Positions 62,774 to 64,000 of a stretch of DNA of 64,000 nucleotides are shown here, piece by piece. The translations under genes were made by a program, and so were the position numbers. Source of the stretch: Flavobacterium caseinilyticum. Its GTDB lineage: Bacteria; Bacteroidota; Bacteroidia; Flavobacteriales; Flavobacteriaceae. The notes beneath the pieces were generated by a model, which worked only from the letters and a program-made list of their open reading frames with translations, was not told the origin of the DNA and did no database searches. Where the stretch lies: NCBI RefSeq assembly GCF_004349085.1, contig NZ_SMFM01000001.1:806001-870000 (forward strand), in the 5' to 3' direction. The stretch's first letter is position 1, and each line of letters starts with the position of its first letter.

Positions 62774-64000
62774 TTAATATATTATTTTTTTGGAAACTTC
62801 GGCGTTATCTTCTAATGTGATTTTCACAATCAATCCGGCAGTCATTTTGTTTAAATTATTCAAAGTATATTTTAAAGCATTTACCTTTTTATAACTATCT
62901 ATTTTTCTTCCTAGTAAATCATATACTGTAATATTTTTTATCAATTGGTTAAAAGATTGAACAGTGACATTTTGATTGACAATCACATTTACCTCATTAA
63001 TTTTTGATAAATTAAAGGTATTTGTTCCTAATGTCTTGTTGGTAAAACGAAGTGCGAAACGATCGTTAAAAGTTCCTGCGGGCAGTTCTACTTCGTACAA
63101 AGTATCTTTTATATTATGATAGCTGTCATCTGTTTTATCATAAATGAAAATAGGCTGGTTTTCATCAAAATTTTCTAAGGCATCTATAACAAAAGATACT
63201 TTTCCTTGTGCATCTGTTTTAACACCAATCGGGTAGGAAGCATTATCATCGAAGTAGCCCTCTCCCTGAATTATTAGTTGGTTATCCCCATTCAATAAAT
63301 ACATGTCATTGGGAAAATTGTCAGCATTTAATGCATCGTAACCATAGTCGATACCGCTTGTAGCTTTATCTTCCATAAAACCTAATAATACCTGGCGATG
63401 GTAACCGTTAGTAAAATTATAACCCAGACGAACTCTTTTATACGTGTCTCTTTTTATCTGGTCATCACTAGTATCTGTCCAATGGTCTAAACCTTTTTGT
63501 CTTTTTGGAATTCGGTACATTGTTTGGGATGCTGCTGAATTATCTTCCTTAAAAAACGCTCTTTGGCTATTATTAAAAGCGACCGAACCTCCTGTAGCAC
63601 TCCCAGTAACAAAAAAGCCTTGGCCAACAGGAATAAATTGGTTAGGGTATTCTTTAGACGTTTGCCCTGATGTGCTAATTAAACCACCTAACGCTAGAGC
63701 CTTAGTTCCTCCAGTATAATTTCTGGTTGCATAACCTCCTTGGTAGCTAGCTAAATTATGAGAAGTATTAGTATCGAAATGTTCCCAAAAATAAATCGCA
63801 CCATCTATATAATTCTTATTAGCGTTTAAAAATGCATTAGCGTCTAAGGCAGAAGAATAGGGGTTTCCTATAAGTGATGTCTGGCCGGCTCCAACCGAAA
63901 TTGTAATTGTTCCATTATTTGGCTTGCCTACAAAAGTATAATTCTGATTTGCAGTAGTAGCTCCGCTTCCTTTTAATGTAAATCCTTTACCTGTTGATAA
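62774..64000 (-). CDS. T9SS type A sorting-domain protein, 5' end missing
   Basis: The frame is open from the window edge for 409 codons. The visible part contains GNPYSSALDANAFL and VGQGFFVTGSA, segments typical of large Bacteroidota surface proteins. It ends in a C-terminal sorting domain of about 70 residues (ITVYDLLGRKIDSYK, YTLNNLNKMTAGLIVKI, VSKKIIY). This signal directs export by the type IX system whose core is at 26.5-31 kb. The passenger function is unknown because the N-terminus lies outside the window. Confidence 0.9.
   Translation of the reverse strand, partial: LSTGKGFTLKGSGATTANQNYTFVGKPNNGTITISVGAGQTSLIGNPYSSALDANAFLNANKNYIDGAIYFWEHFDTNTSHNLASYQGGYATRNYTGGTKALALGGLISTSGQTSKEYPNQFIPVGQGFFVTGSATGGSVAFNNSQRAFFKEDNSAASQTMYRIPKRQKGLDHWTDTSDDQIKRDTYKRVRLGYNFTNGYHRQVLLGFMEDKATSGIDYGYDALNADNFPNDMYLLNGDNQLIIQGEGYFDDNASYPIGVKTDAQGKVSFVIDALENFDENQPIFIYDKTDDSYHNIKDTLYEVELPAGTFNDRFALRFTNKTLGTNTFNLSKINEVNVIVNQNVTVQSFNQLIKNITVYDLLGRKIDSYKKVNALKYTLNNLNKMTAGLIVKITLEDNAEVSKKIIY

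Overview
The window is a chromosomal stretch of a gliding or T9SS-bearing member of the Bacteroidota, most likely Flavobacterium or a close relative. The evidence is low G+C, intact gldK-gldL-gldM-gldN, a T9SS cargo protein at the right edge, the flavobacterial exosortase XrtF pair, a short 287-residue RpoD, and several promoters of the Bacteroidota type (TTG, about 19-21 nt, TAnnTTTG). No phage, insertion sequence, CRISPR array or rRNA operon is visible.

Layout. 1-6 kb: end of an MtfA-like peptidase, rpe, a gene-free block with a 7-bp tandem repeat, then rpoD, pnp, rpsO and a free-methionine-sulfoxide reductase. 6-13 kb: xrtF and its partner, an ATP-cone/Mrr-like nuclease fusion, a beta-CASP hydrolase, a metal-linked trio (HYC_CC_PP protein, TonB receptor, HMA protein) and a DedA protein. 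13-22.5 kb: an MG2/plug-like envelope protein, groES-groEL, then miaB, a sigma-54 activator, lptE, a TPR protein and secG. 22.7-32.3 kb: topA, an arginase-fold protein lacking metal ligands, gldKLMN and a FAD oxidoreductase. 32.3-40 kb: DUF983, ABC-F, App1 and DAG kinase (divergent), a FemAB-like acyltransferase, pterin dehydratase, DUF1761 and a plant-type LRR protein. 40-45 kb: two identical initiator tRNAs, era, a truncated copy of the 5' end of der, a DUF2975/XRE pair and der. 45-50 kb: DUF2490, TPM-TPM-LemA, MerR and an M23 peptidase. 50-64 kb: alaS, a lipoprotein, GSCFA and DUF4230 genes, a long aromatic amino acid hydroxylase, a phytase-esterase-like lipoprotein, a truncated haemoglobin, DUF4136, hutU, DUF5522 and the end of a T9SS-secreted protein.

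Genes that appear to work together: GldK/N ring and GldL/M motor with the T9SS-sorted protein; the aromatic amino acid hydroxylase with pterin-4a-carbinolamine dehydratase; App1 phosphatase opposite DAG kinase; SecG, LptE and the envelope lipoproteins; Era and Der in ribosome assembly.

The most notable unexplained structures are a family of four dispersed elements of about 140-146 bp. They share an apical motif and outer ends, but their stem sequences differ while pairing is kept. The second is a 101-bp duplication of the der 5' end that brackets a DUF2975/XRE module and one of those elements.
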